Source of the DNA: Paulinella micropora
Taxonomy: Eukaryota; Cercozoa; Imbricatea; Euglyphida; Paulinellidae
Length of the DNA: 64,000 nucleotides
NCBI GenBank assembly: GCA_019918135.1
Contig: WBZZ01002344.1
Location: 162,971 to 226,970 of the forward strand
Reading direction: 5' to 3'
Below the pieces are notes generated by a model. The model was not told where the DNA came from. It did not search any database and saw only the letters and a program-made list of their open reading frames with translations. Shown in pieces: positions 1 to 9,526 of the stretch; positions within the stretch are counted from its first letter, which is position 1; every line of letters begins with the position of its first letter. Both the position numbers and the translations under genes were made by a program.

Positions 1-935
1 GCCGTGGTACGCACAACGACGGCGTCGTGGACCAACGTGCTGACGTTCTCTTTACCAAAAAAATCGATAACTCACATCATAACCTCGTTCTCGAAGCGAG
101 TAGTGAGAAAATGCACGAACCTGCCCCTGGCGTGGAACAGCGGGATCTGGCCGTCGGGCGTGGACGACAGGTTGCTCGCTTCGCACCACTGCCACAGCTT
201 GGGAAAGTACTTCGCTAGGCAAGCAACCGCTCTCTTGACGCTCGCGCGGAAGTTGGCTGTTACCGGGTAGGTGTCGGCCTCCACTTCAGTGCCGTTGGGC
301 AACTTCAGCCAGCGCCCGCCGTGTACCAACTTCAACATGTAAGACTTGATCAGCTCGTCGTCGTCGTTCATGCCCAGCGCGTGTTTCATGTTAGCGATCA
401 CTTGCTCGCGGTTGATAACGAACCTTTTCAGGTACACCAGCTCGCCAGCGGGCGCGGCCTCGAGCGAAGAAGCCAGCCAATGCAAGAAAAAGGGGACCGA
501 ATTGCGGATGTCCAGCTCCAAATGGCCAGCGCCTAGCACGAGCCTCCGCAGCGAGACGGGCGCATTCTGCAGGCCACCGTCCGCGTACAGCCTGCAGCCA
601 ACGAAGGGGCCCTTGCGCCGAGCTCGCATCACCCCGCGCGGCAGCCGGTAGCAAACCTCCAGGCCGCCAGTGAGGTTCACGCTGTCGTACAAGGCACACA
701 GGTACAGGCGATAGCTGCTTTCGAGGCGGTTGTCCTGCAGGAGCGCCTCGATCTTGTCAAAGTCAGCCTTTTCGTGTAGTACCAGCTTCGCCTTGCAGCC
801 GCCGACCTTCTGTTGTTCGGGGCCGTCCTCGGTATCGGAGTATTCGTCGATGACACCTAGCTCGGGCAGGGTGACCGGGCTCGAGGGCGGGCTGGGTTCA
901 TCATCTCGCGACATTTTTCTCTTGTGAGGTGGCAC
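1..935 (-). CDS. Partial family A (TV-Pol-like) polymerase-like protein, intron-bearing
   Basis: The coding frame runs from a likely 3' splice site (pyrimidine-rich tract then CAG at 936-938) or from the ATG at 914 to position 76. Seen: an acidic N-terminus, then G-x-R-L-Y-A-D-G-G-L-Q-N-x-P (about residues 106-119 from the 914 ATG), then L-E-L-D-I-R-N-S (132-139, Asp135). The frame meets TGA at 73-75, directly inside a perfect GTGAGT donor. Splicing a 36-bp intron (75 down to 40) would continue the frame to the window edge and add L-V-H-D-A. The order LQN, then Asp-Ile-x-Asn, then His-Asp matches motifs A and C of family A-like polymerases, including the TV-Pol group of transpovirons and virophages (from memory). 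The polymerase assignment is inference; the open frame is clear. The gene continues beyond the window and probably has an upstream exon. Confidence 0.45.
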
Positions 936-1164
936 CTGAAGGCAAAAAAAATCAAAGTGAGAAAAATTAGCGAAAATTTCATGTGTTCTGCGGCGCGGTA
1001 AATTTCCGGAAATTGACCGCAAGATGTGGCAATTGGAAAAATAGCAATATGTTCGTTCAGGCTGCTAGTCACTTCTGGTCTTGCTTGGGTCGAAGATTAT
1101 GATAGAGGTTTGGTGACGAAACGGACCAGCTTAGGTCAGTTTGTGGCCGGCCGGACTATGTATA

Positions 1165-1233
1165 TATCACTGCCTTTTTGTCACATATCACTGCCTTTTT
1201 GTACATATCACTGCCTTTTTGTCATATCACATA
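1165..1233. repeat. Short tandem repeat, about 21 bp x 3
   Basis: Three head-to-tail units built on ATATCACTGCCTTTTTGT, followed by a decayed fourth. The reverse complement of the core (GACAAAAAGGCAATA) occurs again near 1266 and 3028, so these may be scraps of a decayed mobile element. Nothing else is recognisable in 936-1419. Confidence 0.7.
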
Positions 1234-1419
1234 TTCGGCTATATCACTGTATTTGGACCCTATGGGACAAAAAGGCAATAGTGCCTGAACCAACCAACAG
1301 AAGAAGAGAAAATTTTCCCGCAAATCCCGGTCTGCGGCTCAGCCCGGGACATGGCATGTCCACCCTCCCCGCGGTGGTCTAAATCCGCACTCTGTGCCTA
1401 ATTAAATTCTCGACTGCTT

Positions 1420-2365
1420 GGACCGCTCCTTTGGACCACAAGGCTCCAAAGGCGGTCCAAAGCGCCAAAAGAACAGACTAGAAAAATCCGGCGGATTTGG
1501 ACCACCGGGTGACAGCAGGGGCAGTCTCGTCGAGCGAACTAGTGTCTCGTCGACACCGTCAGCTGCTCGACGAGCGCGTGGTCCAGAGCGGTCCACAAAA
1601 ATATATACGTCCCACGTCCGATCCGGACCACCACCGAGAGGAGGCATACCCACCGCCAACATGATCCAGGCAGTCACGCGAGGTGACGCACTGGTTCGAT
1701 CGACGTGTGTGTGTGTGTGTGCGTCGTGGTCCAAACCGGCCAGAAAAAAATATACGACCTGGGTGTCGTCCTGGACCACCCGTCGAACGGACCAGAGGGG
1801 AGGGACCCACCGCCACCATGAACCAGGCAGTGTGTCGTCGGTACTGACCTCGGTGTCGACGGGTGGTCCAAAGCGGTCCAAAAAAGATATACACCCAGAC
1901 GTCCGATCCGGACCACCACCGCGAGAGGGAGGGACCCACCGCCAACATGATCCAGGCAGTCTACCAGGGATACTACACTTGTTTGATCATGGTTGCGGTG
2001 GGTTCCCCCTTCCCGCGTCCCCTGGTGGTCCGGTGTGGTTGGAAAAGATATACTGTCTGGTGCCGATTTGGACCACCACACGGACGACACACCTGACAGT
2101 GTCGTCGACACACTGCACGTGTCTCATGTGCGTGTTCCAGCGCGGTCCAAAAAGAAATAAGGTAGCGTTGTCGTCCGGACCACAGTCGTCGGAGAGGGAG
2201 AGGGGGGGGGGGGGGGCCTACCACCACCATGATCCAGTCAGTCTACCGGGATACTACACTTGTTTGATCATGCTGGCGGTGGGTACATCCTTCCCGTGTC
2301 CACTAGTGGTCCGGCGTGACTGGGAAAATATATACTGACTTGGCGCAGATTTGGACCACGACACG
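1420..2365. repeat. Degenerate tandem array, period roughly 140-150 bp
   Basis: Units recur with a GGTCCA / CGGTCC block, an A-rich stretch ending in ATATATAC (near 1598, 1746, 1880, 2043 and 2320), then GGACCACC (near 1498, 1625, 1771, 1911, 2067). CATGATCCAG(G/T)CAG recurs near 1659, 1946 and 2229. GGACCACC and GGTGGTCC are inverted partners, so each unit has internal dyad symmetry. Open frames on both strands here are by-products of the repeat. There is a G-run at about 2207-2216. Confidence 0.65.
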
Positions 2366-3109
2366 ACGACACAATCGAAGTGTCGACGAGCCTGTCCGAC
2401 GTGCTGACGGGCGCAATGATAAATACGATAAACATTCATACTTTGCAAACCTTCTTGCTGTTACTAGCCAGGAGGTGAATTTCTTTCGGCTGCAGCACCC
2501 AGAGCTACAATCGTGTTTGCTGCCTCCTAAGTCATCACGCCCCAAGACTAGAAACTACAACTGTTTTGCGTTTTGAAATCGTTAATTTTTTTTAAAAAAA
2601 ATGTGTGGTCGGTATTAATCTAAAAAATAAGGGACCCGCACTTCTGGGTGGGAGTCCGGTGCCACCTCCCACCAGAAAATTTTTTATTGCAGATTCTGAT
2701 AGCGCGTGTCCTGAACGATCGATTGGCACTTCTCCCGACTTAAACTGACCACTATTGAGCGCAGGGGAAAGCCGCAAAGTTTGGTTTTTTAAAAATTCCA
2801 GAATCATGCCACCACAAAAATCAGGTGTTTCTGCCACCTGGCGCCAACCGGTGTGACATGGTCGAAAACTGCAACACCAAGTGACATTTCGGCATTGCCT
2901 TTATTGTCCGAATCACTATTTATTTCAGCAATATCAACTGGTGGCACCGGTGGCCGCAAAAACAGCAAGGAACCCGAAAGTTGTGGTTGTGGATGGCAAA
3001 TGCCATTTTTCCTTGCACGGGCCGGGACAAAAAGGCAATAGATTATCCCACCCTGGGCAAATTGGCAGCCTGTTCTTTCAGGCCTATCGACAATTATTCC
3101 AGATTGATG
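2366..3109. other. No gene recognised
   Basis: Mixed-composition DNA without a convincing reading frame or RNA gene. A short motif GACAAAAAGGCAATAG near 3028 repeats the one near 1266. Otherwise nothing supportable is seen. Confidence 0.5.
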
Positions 3110-3255
3110 TACATGTACATGTATACATAAATACATAAATACATACATAAATACATACATAAATACATACATAAATACATCATGAATAGATACATACATA
3201 CACACATATATACATATATATATATACAAACATACATATGTATTGACACACACAC

Positions 3256-3288
<33 letters not shown>
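3110..3288. repeat. AT-rich microsatellite (TACATAAA / TATA type)
   Basis: Imperfect TACA/TACATAAA units grade into (TA)n. Tyr/Ile/Met-rich open frames over this stretch come from the simple repeat and are not genes. Confidence 0.85.
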
Positions 3289-3709
3289 GATCATTTATAT
3301 ATATAAACCTGTCCATACATACATTAAATACAAGCACAGAAAAACAGAAAAACACACATACGACACATACAACAACCCGCCCTGTTATAAAAAATATGTC
3401 ATTTTACAAAAACAAAAATAACAACAATAAATACAAAGGCTTATTTTGTCATTTTGTCGTTATGAGACCACATAACACACGAGGAAATATATATCTTTAT
3501 TCAGTGAGGGATTCATTAAATGTTATGTAGTCTCATAACGACAAAATGACAAAATAAGCCTTTGTATTTATTGTTGTTATTTTTGTTTTTGTAAAATGAC
3601 ATATTTTTTATAACAGGGCGGGTTGTTGTATGTGTCGTATGTGTGTTTTTCTGTTTTTCTGTGCTTGTATTTAATGTATGTATGGACAGGTTTATATATA
3701 TAAATGATC
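3289..3709. repeat. Large inverted repeat (arms about 189 bp, loop about 43 bp)
   Basis: The left arm starts GATCATTTATATATATAAAC at 3289 and runs to about 3477. The right arm from about 3521 to 3709 is its near-perfect reverse complement, ending in GTTTATATATATAAATGATC. Only a mismatch or two is evident near the loop. It sits just left of the first provirus genes. It may be a fold-back element, a replication or assembly palindrome, or a hairpin-type terminus; the sequence does not decide. Confidence 0.9.
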
Positions 3710-3729
3710 ATCAACTCTTCGCGGGGCAA

Positions 3730-3756
3730 GGGGGGGTTGGGGGGGTTGGGGGGGGG
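3730..3756 (+). other. G-run cluster with G-quadruplex potential
   Basis: Three G-runs of 6-9 bases separated by TT, preceded by another G-run. No gene is seen between here and 4037. Confidence 0.55.
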
Positions 3757-4037
3757 ATAATCACGGAAGCAAAATAGGAGACATACACAAAAGGAAAAAA
3801 AAGTAACTTTTTGCTTTTTCTTCTCGGACGATCGGCCAAAAATCCTTTTTGACCAAAATTGGTGGCATCGGCTCAGCCGTAACGATATTATTTTGCTGAT
3901 ATGAGCTTTCTATTTTCGTTAAAATAACTAGTCCATCTATCTATATTCTTATCTGCTTTTTCTCCATATTTTTTCTCGTATTCAAGTTTAAGATTTTTTG
4001 GTTACTCATTGTATTTCTTTCTATATTTTGCTTTATA

Positions 4038-4331
4038 TTATTTTCGTCTGTCAAGACTGGCCTTCTGGTATATATCCAATAATACATGCTCTTTGCTATC
4101 ATTATGTGCTTTATTCGCATTCTTTTTCTTGTCGTAGCATGCTTTATTGTATTCTTTTAACTTGTCCTTATTTTCTTGACGATGTCGCTTCTTTCTTTGT
4201 GCTATTCCTTCTTTATTCTTCCCATAATATTCCCTTTGGTATTTTTGTATTCTCAAAAATGCGAAACTATCCCCGTATTTTTGTGAGATATACCTTTGTC
4301 TGTTCGCGTATTGTTCATCAGCGGTAGGCAT
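4038..4331 (-). CDS. Small basic Lys/Tyr-rich protein of the provirus
   Basis: A 97-residue frame starting at an ATG (4331), with an ACTATAAAG box about 10 bases upstream. The product is very basic, with repeated Y-Y/E-Y and K-x-K-R patterns (R-Q-R-Y-I-S, Y-Q-R-E-Y-Y, E-Y-N-K-A). Short basic proteins of this style occur in algal giant viruses and PLVs; DNA binding is a guess. It is probably the leftmost provirus gene seen. It resembles in composition the broken frame at 4866-5093. Confidence 0.5.
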   Translation of the reverse strand: MPTADEQYANRQRYISQKYGDSFAFLRIQKYQREYYGKNKEGIAQRKKRHRQENKDKLKEYNKACYDKKKNANKAHNDSKEHVLLDIYQKASLDRRK

Positions 4332-4345
4332 TATTACTTTATAGT

Positions 4346-4409
4346 AATATTGACCCTTATCCTTAAATGGAATATTGACCCTTATCCTTAAATGGAATAT
4401 TGACCCTTA
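4346..4409. repeat. 25-bp direct repeat, about 2.6 copies
   Basis: The unit AATATTGACCCTTATCCTTA plus five bases begins at 4346, 4371 and 4396 (partial). It lies immediately upstream of the minus-strand gene starting at 4331 and may be part of a terminal or regulatory region of the provirus. Confidence 0.85.
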
Positions 4410-4470
4410 ATATGTAATTCAACGAGGATGAATATAAGAGCAGGCGAGAGAGATTGGCTTCTCCTAAGGG

Positions 4471-4524
4471 GTGTCCAACCTTATGGTTGGCTGTGTCCTA
4501 CTTGACCCTTACGAGGTTGGACAC
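4471..4524. repeat. Nested inverted repeats around GTGTCCAACC
   Basis: GTGTCCAACC at 4471 pairs with GGTTGGACAC at 4515-4524. A tighter hairpin, CCAACC-TTAT-GGTTGG, lies at 4475-4490. The rest of 4410-4865 is AT-rich with a 21-base G-run (4678-4698) and no convincing gene. The location near the left provirus end suggests terminal structure, but the opposite end is not in the window. Confidence 0.65.
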
Positions 4525-4865
4525 TTTTTAGTTATTAAATTTCAGTATTTATTATATTATTCTTCTTCCTATTAATTATATTTTAACTTATCCAACCTGT
4601 CCAGGGTTTAATGAAAGAGTAGTAAATTTTTTTCCTCTCCCTATTTTCATATCCCCCTTTATAAAAATTCCGCCCGCGGGGGGGGGGGGGGGGGGGGGTT
4701 GGCCTGGACACTTGCCTTCGTTAATACTAACACTACTATCTCTCGGATTGCTCCTATTAATCTCAGCCGTCCAGGTCGTTTTTAACAACATTTTAGTATT
4801 TTTGTGTGCGGGTGTGATTTATTATTTAAAATAATCAAAATAATATAATTATATATAGGGACATA

Positions 4866-5093
4866 ATGCCGAGGACACCTTAATTCACTAAGGAAGAAGT
4901 AGTTCAGCGGAGAAGGGAAAGGGCGAAAGCATTTTTGAAGGTTCATCCTGATAAGAATAGGGCAAATGCGAAAGCATACTATTACAAGAACCAAGAGAGG
5001 ATAAAATTACTGCGGAAGGAGAAATATGAAAAACAAAAAGAGAAATTGCTTGAATTAAGGGTTTTTCGTAATAATGTATTAAACAATATATAA
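4866..5093 (+). pseudogene. Small basic protein, broken by an early stop
   Basis: An ATG at 4866 begins M-P-R-T-P, then an in-frame TAA at 4881-4883. The same frame then continues open for about 69 codons of highly basic sequence (R-R-R-E-R-A-K-A, Y-Y-Y-K-N-Q-E-R-I-K) to TAA at 5091. The uninterrupted downstream frame suggests a recent nonsense change, C to T if the codon was CAA. Composition matches the 4038-4331 protein. Function unknown. Confidence 0.45.
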
Positions 5094-5133
5094 TTTATTT
5101 TATATATTCCTGTAAAAAAAATATATATACAGT

Positions 5134-5140
5134 TATATAA
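5134..5140 (+). promoter_or_regulatory. TATATAA box 3 bases upstream of start
   Basis: TATATAA followed by ACC and the ATG at 5144. The same arrangement recurs before several provirus genes (5798, 8295, 47242), consistent with a virus-type promoter and a very short leader. Confidence 0.5.
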
Positions 5141-5143
5141 ACC

Positions 5144-5656
5144 ATGGACACCTCTCACAGCCGATCGTATTGGACATATGATGACTTACGACTTCATTTA
5201 GATTATGTAAATGGAAATTACTTCCTAAATCTAGTCAATGTTGTTTCATTCATCTCGCCTGACGGAAAGTGGAACACTGCCGACTGGAAACTTGTGAAAC
5301 ATATAGAAAAAGGAGAAGAACAACATTGTTGTTGCTCACACGAGATTACAAAAAACTATATCGTAAAAAATGTAAAAAACGGAAACGAAATGGTGCTGGG
5401 CTCTGAATCTATCAAGCGGTTTGAGAATGACAAAATGAACGAAGATATATCATTACTCATTCGCACTATTGATAATCAGAACATTAAATTCTGCTGTTTT
5501 TGTAACAGCAACAGGGCGATTCTAAAAAAGATCGTGGAAAGGTATCCGAACAGAAACAAGTATTACCATAAAGCCTGCTTAATAAATAGATTGAAGTATT
5601 GCGAACATTGCGGACAATACAATGGATTTACTAAATGTGGGTGCTTGAATAAGTAA
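5144..5656 (+). CDS. Zinc-binding protein of giant-virus/PLV type
   Basis: A 170-residue intact protein. The centre has C-C-C-S-H-E-I followed about 20 residues later by V-L-G-S-E-S-I-K-R-F. This resembles the small zinc-ribbon fold C-x-C-(G/S)-x-x-I ... V-G-S-x-C-I-x-x-F seen in many NCLDV proteins, although the second Cys pair here is E-S. The C-terminal third has further pairs: C-C-F-C, C-E-H-C-G and K-C-G-C. It is likely a nucleic-acid or protein-binding accessory factor; the exact role is unknown. It lies just upstream of the primase region and carries the TATATAA box. Confidence 0.65.
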   Translation: MDTSHSRSYWTYDDLRLHLDYVNGNYFLNLVNVVSFISPDGKWNTADWKLVKHIEKGEEQHCCCSHEITKNYIVKNVKNGNEMVLGSESIKRFENDKMNEDISLLIRTIDNQNIKFCCFCNSNRAILKKIVERYPNRNKYYHKACLINRLKYCEHCGQYNGFTKCGCLNK

Positions 5657-5797
5657 GTAAAAAAAGAAAATTATTTTTTTTTCATAACAGTTGACGATAT
5701 ATAAAATATTACAATTTCCTATTAAGGACAATGGTATATATTGTTATACGGATATATAGAATAATTAATTTATTTTTATAAAAAAGATCCGAGCGAC

Positions 5798-5804
5798 TAT
5801 ATAA
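5798..5804 (+). promoter_or_regulatory. TATATAA box 1 base upstream of primase start
   Basis: TATATAA, then C, then the ATG at 5806. The tight spacing supports the start chosen for the primase relic. Confidence 0.5.
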
Positions 5805-5805
5805 C

Positions 5806-6525
5806 ATGACCGCCCCGACACTGACCAATGGACAATGGTATTGGAAACAAGAAGAAGCACTGAGAGATAAACCACAGGATGCGGTTCTTATTAAGTGGGG
5901 AAATAAACAATTCACAACTGTTTCATCTCAAGAGGATTTCATTGAATTGATTGAAAAAACACCTGATGAACAAAAGCAATACTAAGTATTAATGGAAAAC
6001 AAACCCCAGCGAATGTTTGCAGATATTGATGGTGATGAATTATCAATCTCACGAGAAAAAATGTATGAGCGGTGGAACACACTCATGGAAAATGTATTTA
6101 CTAATGTAGGCTTGAAGTATAATCCTAAAAAAAGCAAAATTCTTAGATGCTAGCAAGAATGGTAAAATGTCGTGTCATTTTTCTTATGATAACGGCTTGG
6201 TATTCAAAAACTGTGAAACACAAAAAGAGTTTTGGAAGTATGTGGAAGTGGTGATTGAAAAGATTATCCTGACCTCTGCTTCACATTTGAACGAGCCGAC
6301 AAGAATATTGAATTACGAACCATACTTGATATTTCCGTCTATAACAAAAACAGGGCTTTTCGCACTATCTACTCTCATAAAGAGGATAGCGATCGTGTTT
6401 TGCTTCCATATTCATATACCCCAAAAACAAACACCTTGAAATTGCTACAAGATGTAGAAGTAGATGATTATTTGATTATGCGACCTGATGATAATACATT
6501 TTACGATGTCGAAATTCCAGAATAA
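5806..6525 (+). pseudogene. Archaeo-eukaryotic-type primase (PrimPol), broken
   Basis: Fragments in two alternating frames together match a virus primase. Frame 1 from the ATG at 5806 has a TAA at 5983-5985, yet continues with R-M-F-A-D-I-D-G-D, the catalytic Asp-x-Asp of AEP primases. Near 6134 the match moves to frame 2, with D-A-S-K-N-G-K-M-S-C-H-F and F-K-N, a hallmark of NCLDV-type primases. Near 6271 it returns to frame 1, with L-D-I-S-V-Y-N-K-N-R-A-F-R, another conserved block, and ends at TAA 6523-6525. So there is one nonsense codon and two opposite single-base shifts. It would prime virus DNA synthesis together with the downstream helicase. Non-functional as it stands unless the breaks are sequencing errors. 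Confidence 0.75.
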
Positions 6526-6557
6526 TTACAACTTTGAAACGATATCAACATATCACA

Positions 6558-8263
6558 ATGGAAGAAATACGCGAAATTATACTCCGTAAAATACCAAATG
6601 TAGAAATTGTTGAAATAAAGCAGAGAATGTTTATTCTAAAAACCATAGGGACACGAGTATGTATTATAAACGGGAAGAAAACAACAGCGATAATTGCTAT
6701 GTAGTAATACTATGGAGAAGAGACCGGTTATACTTCTACTGTCATGATAGTAATTGCGAAGGAAAAGGTGTAAAAATTCACGAACTATCGCCACCTATCG
6801 TCCGTAATATCAATACGATTGATGACCTACGACGACTCGCCAGCGAATGTAATAATATACCAAAGTTCAAGGAGTTGCTAGATACTGCTGTGGCTTGGAT
6901 GAATAATTCATACACTTTTGCTAACTTAGCAAAGCCGACCATAATTGAAGAATATGTTGATTCCCAAGGTAAGCAGGTGTTCCGCTACAAGACGGAATCA
7001 GCAATGGAATCATTCTTTAAAAACAAAAGAATAAAAACTAACTTATCAAAGGAAGACTGGATAGAATTAGGTAAAAATCCAGCTAAATTGAATGTTGTTG
7101 ATTTGTATAAAATGTGGACTACACACCCGAGAAGGCGAGAAGTTAATGATGTGATCTTTGATCCTAAGGCATACTTTGATAACGACAAACAAGGGTTTTA
7201 TAACTTGTTTAAGGGTTTTGAAATTCCAACAGACACATTGAAAGATGTAAAATCATTCACAGCAGAAGAAGAAAAAAATGAAGCACTCTTCCAACATATC
7301 CTAAACAGATGGTGCGGGGGAAGGCAGGACATATACAAAAATGTGCTTGATATGTTTGCGAGTATTTACCAAAAGCCGTGGCAAAAACTACATTTATCAT
7401 TAGTTTTGACTAGCACTGAACGAGCAGGTAAGGGTATTATTCTTGAAATATTCAAAGACATAATAGGTGCTGATTATTACTTCCAGCCGTCCGATGTTAA
7501 AGAAATATTAGGTGATTTCAATGCTCAACTAGCAAAAGCAATCGTGGTATTTATGGACGAAATGGTATGGGGTGGTGACAAGGAACGAGCGGGAACAATT
7601 AAGAAACTTGTATCAGAAAACACGCTCACTCTTAAACAAAAATATTTACCAAATCTAACATTAGAAAATATGTTATTCTTAGTCCTTGCTTCAAATGAAG
7701 AATGGGTTGAGCCAGCGGGAACCACTGAGCAGCGATGGCTAGTCCTTGATGTTTCTGATGAACTGGCACTCATGAAACCAGACGAGAAGAGAAAAGTGAT
7801 TACAGATATTAGATCTATTGACAGGCAACGACTGGCGAAGTTTCTTCTTGAAAGAGACCTCAGCGATTTTAACGACCGCGAAACAATCATCACAAAGGGA
7901 CTGCGAGAACAAAAAGTAAAATCTCTTTCAAAGTTGAGAAAGTGGTGGTTGGATTGCTTAAACTTAGACTTAGGCCAATTTCCTGAAATTCATTTTGGTA
8001 AGGAAGTTTCAAAAGAAACATTGTATGATGTGTATAAAGCAAATGTTAATGATCCACACACTTCACGGGTAAGTTTCTGGACTAGCCTTAGAAAACTTTT
8101 ACCAAATATGGTAGAAAAGAAGAAAACACTGGAAGAGGGTGTAAGGATTAGATACATAGATTTACCAACCTTAGAAGAATGTAAAAATCAATGGAAGGTT
8201 ATTTACGGCGATAATGAATGGACTTTTGACGACGACGGCGACGACGACGACGGCGATGAATAA
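6558..8263 (+). CDS. D5-like superfamily 3 helicase with N-terminal zinc motif
   Basis: A 534-residue open frame starts at 6659. An upstream ATG at 6558 in another frame gives 48 residues ending in V-C-I-I-N-G, which fits the first half of a primase-type zinc motif completed downstream by Y-C-H-D-S-N-C, so a single-base shift near 6660 probably breaks the N-terminus. SF3 motifs, numbered from 6659: Walker A-like S-T-E-R-A-G-K-G (252-259, Lys258; the first Gly of the usual motif is absent), Walker B V-V-F-M-D-E (296-301) and motif C L-A-S-N-E-E-W (343-349). The C-terminus is an acidic Asp/Gly run. It would unwind virus DNA as a hexamer. The last 129 bases (from 8135) are copied as scraps at the start of the other two tandem blocks (26401 and 35974). 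Confidence 0.85.
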
Positions 8264-8294
8264 ATAATATAGAACAGTTTTGTTTTGTTATGCT

Positions 8295-8303
8295 TATATA
8301 TAA
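8295..8303 (+). promoter_or_regulatory. TATATATAA box 1 base upstream of start
   Basis: TATATATAA, C, then the ATG at 8305. This favours 8305 over the upstream in-frame ATG at 8290. Repeated in copies 2 and 3 before 26571 and 36144. Confidence 0.5.
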
Positions 8304-8304
8304 C

Positions 8305-8970
8305 ATGTCAACCAAAAAAGATTATCTGAGCCAAATAGAAAAATGGACTCATCTGAGTAGTGATATTAAACTACCAACAAGCAAATCACTTAAACCTGGT
8401 ATCGTCGCATTTTACGAAAAATACCGACCCGAACAAAATCTACAGAGTGACAATGTTGAAGTTGTATTACCTTCTTCCGATACGATGAAAAAATTCTTTG
8501 ATAATGAACCAGAAACAACAGAAGAATTTACATCCTTTCAAGAAAGTGATTTGAAGGAAACTGGTATTACTGAAATTAAAACTAATGTAGGAGAAGAACT
8601 GGCGAAAAAAGAATTGCTAGTTTTAGAAGTAAAAGAGGAGTCCGCACCAGTTAGGGAGAAGAAAACACCTATTAAAGCAAAGCGAAATCCGCCCGAGAGC
8701 GGGTATAGTTGCTATGAAATAATAACGGCACATTTGAAAGTATCAAAAGAACCGTTTAATTTCTTGTATATGAAAGTGGAAGACCGCACCATATTACAGG
8801 AGGATATGAAGAAATGGCACGAGAGTAGATATGCTCACATACCACCAGACCAACGACCTATTTTTAAATATGGCAAGTTAGATTATAAGACATTTTTCCG
8901 CGATGTCTTATCTCAGCACGAAGGGAAACTAACAACACTAAAAGATATGTATGACAGGTTTCATATGTAA
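8305..8970 (+). CDS. Hypothetical provirus protein (copy 1, intact)
   Basis: 221 residues from the ATG at 8305. N-terminal K-K-D-Y-L-S-Q-I-E-K-W, an acidic and Lys-rich middle (K-K-T-P-I-K-A-K-R-N-P), and a compact C-terminal half with W-H-E-S-R-Y-A-H-I-P-P and Y-K-T-F-F-R-D-V. I do not recognise the family. It sits directly downstream of the helicase and converges on the fibre-type gene, overlapping it by 10 bases at the stops. Copies exist at 26571 (frameshifted) and 36144 (intact, with a Ser to Pro change). Confidence 0.65.
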   Translation: MSTKKDYLSQIEKWTHLSSDIKLPTSKSLKPGIVAFYEKYRPEQNLQSDNVEVVLPSSDTMKKFFDNEPETTEEFTSFQESDLKETGITEIKTNVGEELAKKELLVLEVKEESAPVREKKTPIKAKRNPPESGYSCYEIITAHLKVSKEPFNFLYMKVEDRTILQEDMKKWHESRYAHIPPDQRPIFKYGKLDYKTFFRDVLSQHEGKLTTLKDMYDRFHM

Positions 8971-9526
8971 TCAGCAGTCAGTGCTATATCTCTCATCACA
9001 TCAATATTAAAATATGATGGTTTAAAGGATACATAATCGGCTGATGCCGTTTTGTAATATACTTCCAATGTTATTGGAGCATCTGTCGCATATGTCAATA
9101 AAACCTCATTGGTTGTATTTCCAGAAATTCGTATTGTTGTATTATTGGTGGTGTCCGCGGGGATTGGGCAAGTCATCGACCATATCATTTTCATTTGGAC
9201 TCCGTATCTTTGAATTAGCCATACACAATCAAAAGACTTATACTCAATGGCGGTTGTATAATTTAGCACTTCACTATAAAAATCATCAACATTTGTTCCG
9301 TCCGTTTTATGAAACCAGAACTGAAAGGTTCCAATTCCAGACGGGGCGGGCAAATTTAAAGACCCACGAAAAGCAACTTTAATAAAGTAACCATAACCTA
9401 AATTGGATATCGTTTTGCTGCCATATCCGCCACTACAAAGAGTAGTGAATGTTGAACTTTCCATCCACGATCTAAGATCAATACCAACATAAGCATTTTG
9501 AATGTTTCTTGTTAATGTAGGAGTAG
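8961..9526 (-). pseudogene. Fibre-type protein (MNIFG family), 3' part, copy 1
   Basis: The C-terminal 167 or so codons are in one open frame, with T-T-N-E-V-L-L-T-Y and W-L-I-Q-R-Y-G-V-Q. The first part of the gene lies on the far side of the transposon (18217-18284). Copies 2 and 3 have an extra T in a T-run that breaks this frame, but copy 1 does not, so copy 1 would be intact without the insertion. The short N-terminus shares M-N-(I/L)-F-G and T-L-x-x-x-(I/L)-Q-N with the gene at 50853-52085, suggesting two related minor virion proteins. Beta-rich; function unproven. Confidence 0.6.
9523..9526. repeat. Target site duplication GTAG (left)
   Basis: Matches GTAG at 18217-18220. The empty sites in copies 2 and 3 (near 27789 and 37362) carry one GTAG. 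Confidence 0.85.

Noticed and set aside
1402-2545. Several 60-300-codon frames on both strands
   Set aside because: They run through the degenerate tandem array with repeat-driven composition; no domain or codon signal.
2804-3530. Tyr/Ile/His-rich frames
   Set aside because: Translations of the TACATA/(TA)n microsatellite and of the inverted repeat.
5709-5915. Minus-strand frame over the primase start
   Set aside because: Shadow of the primase N-terminus; no motif.
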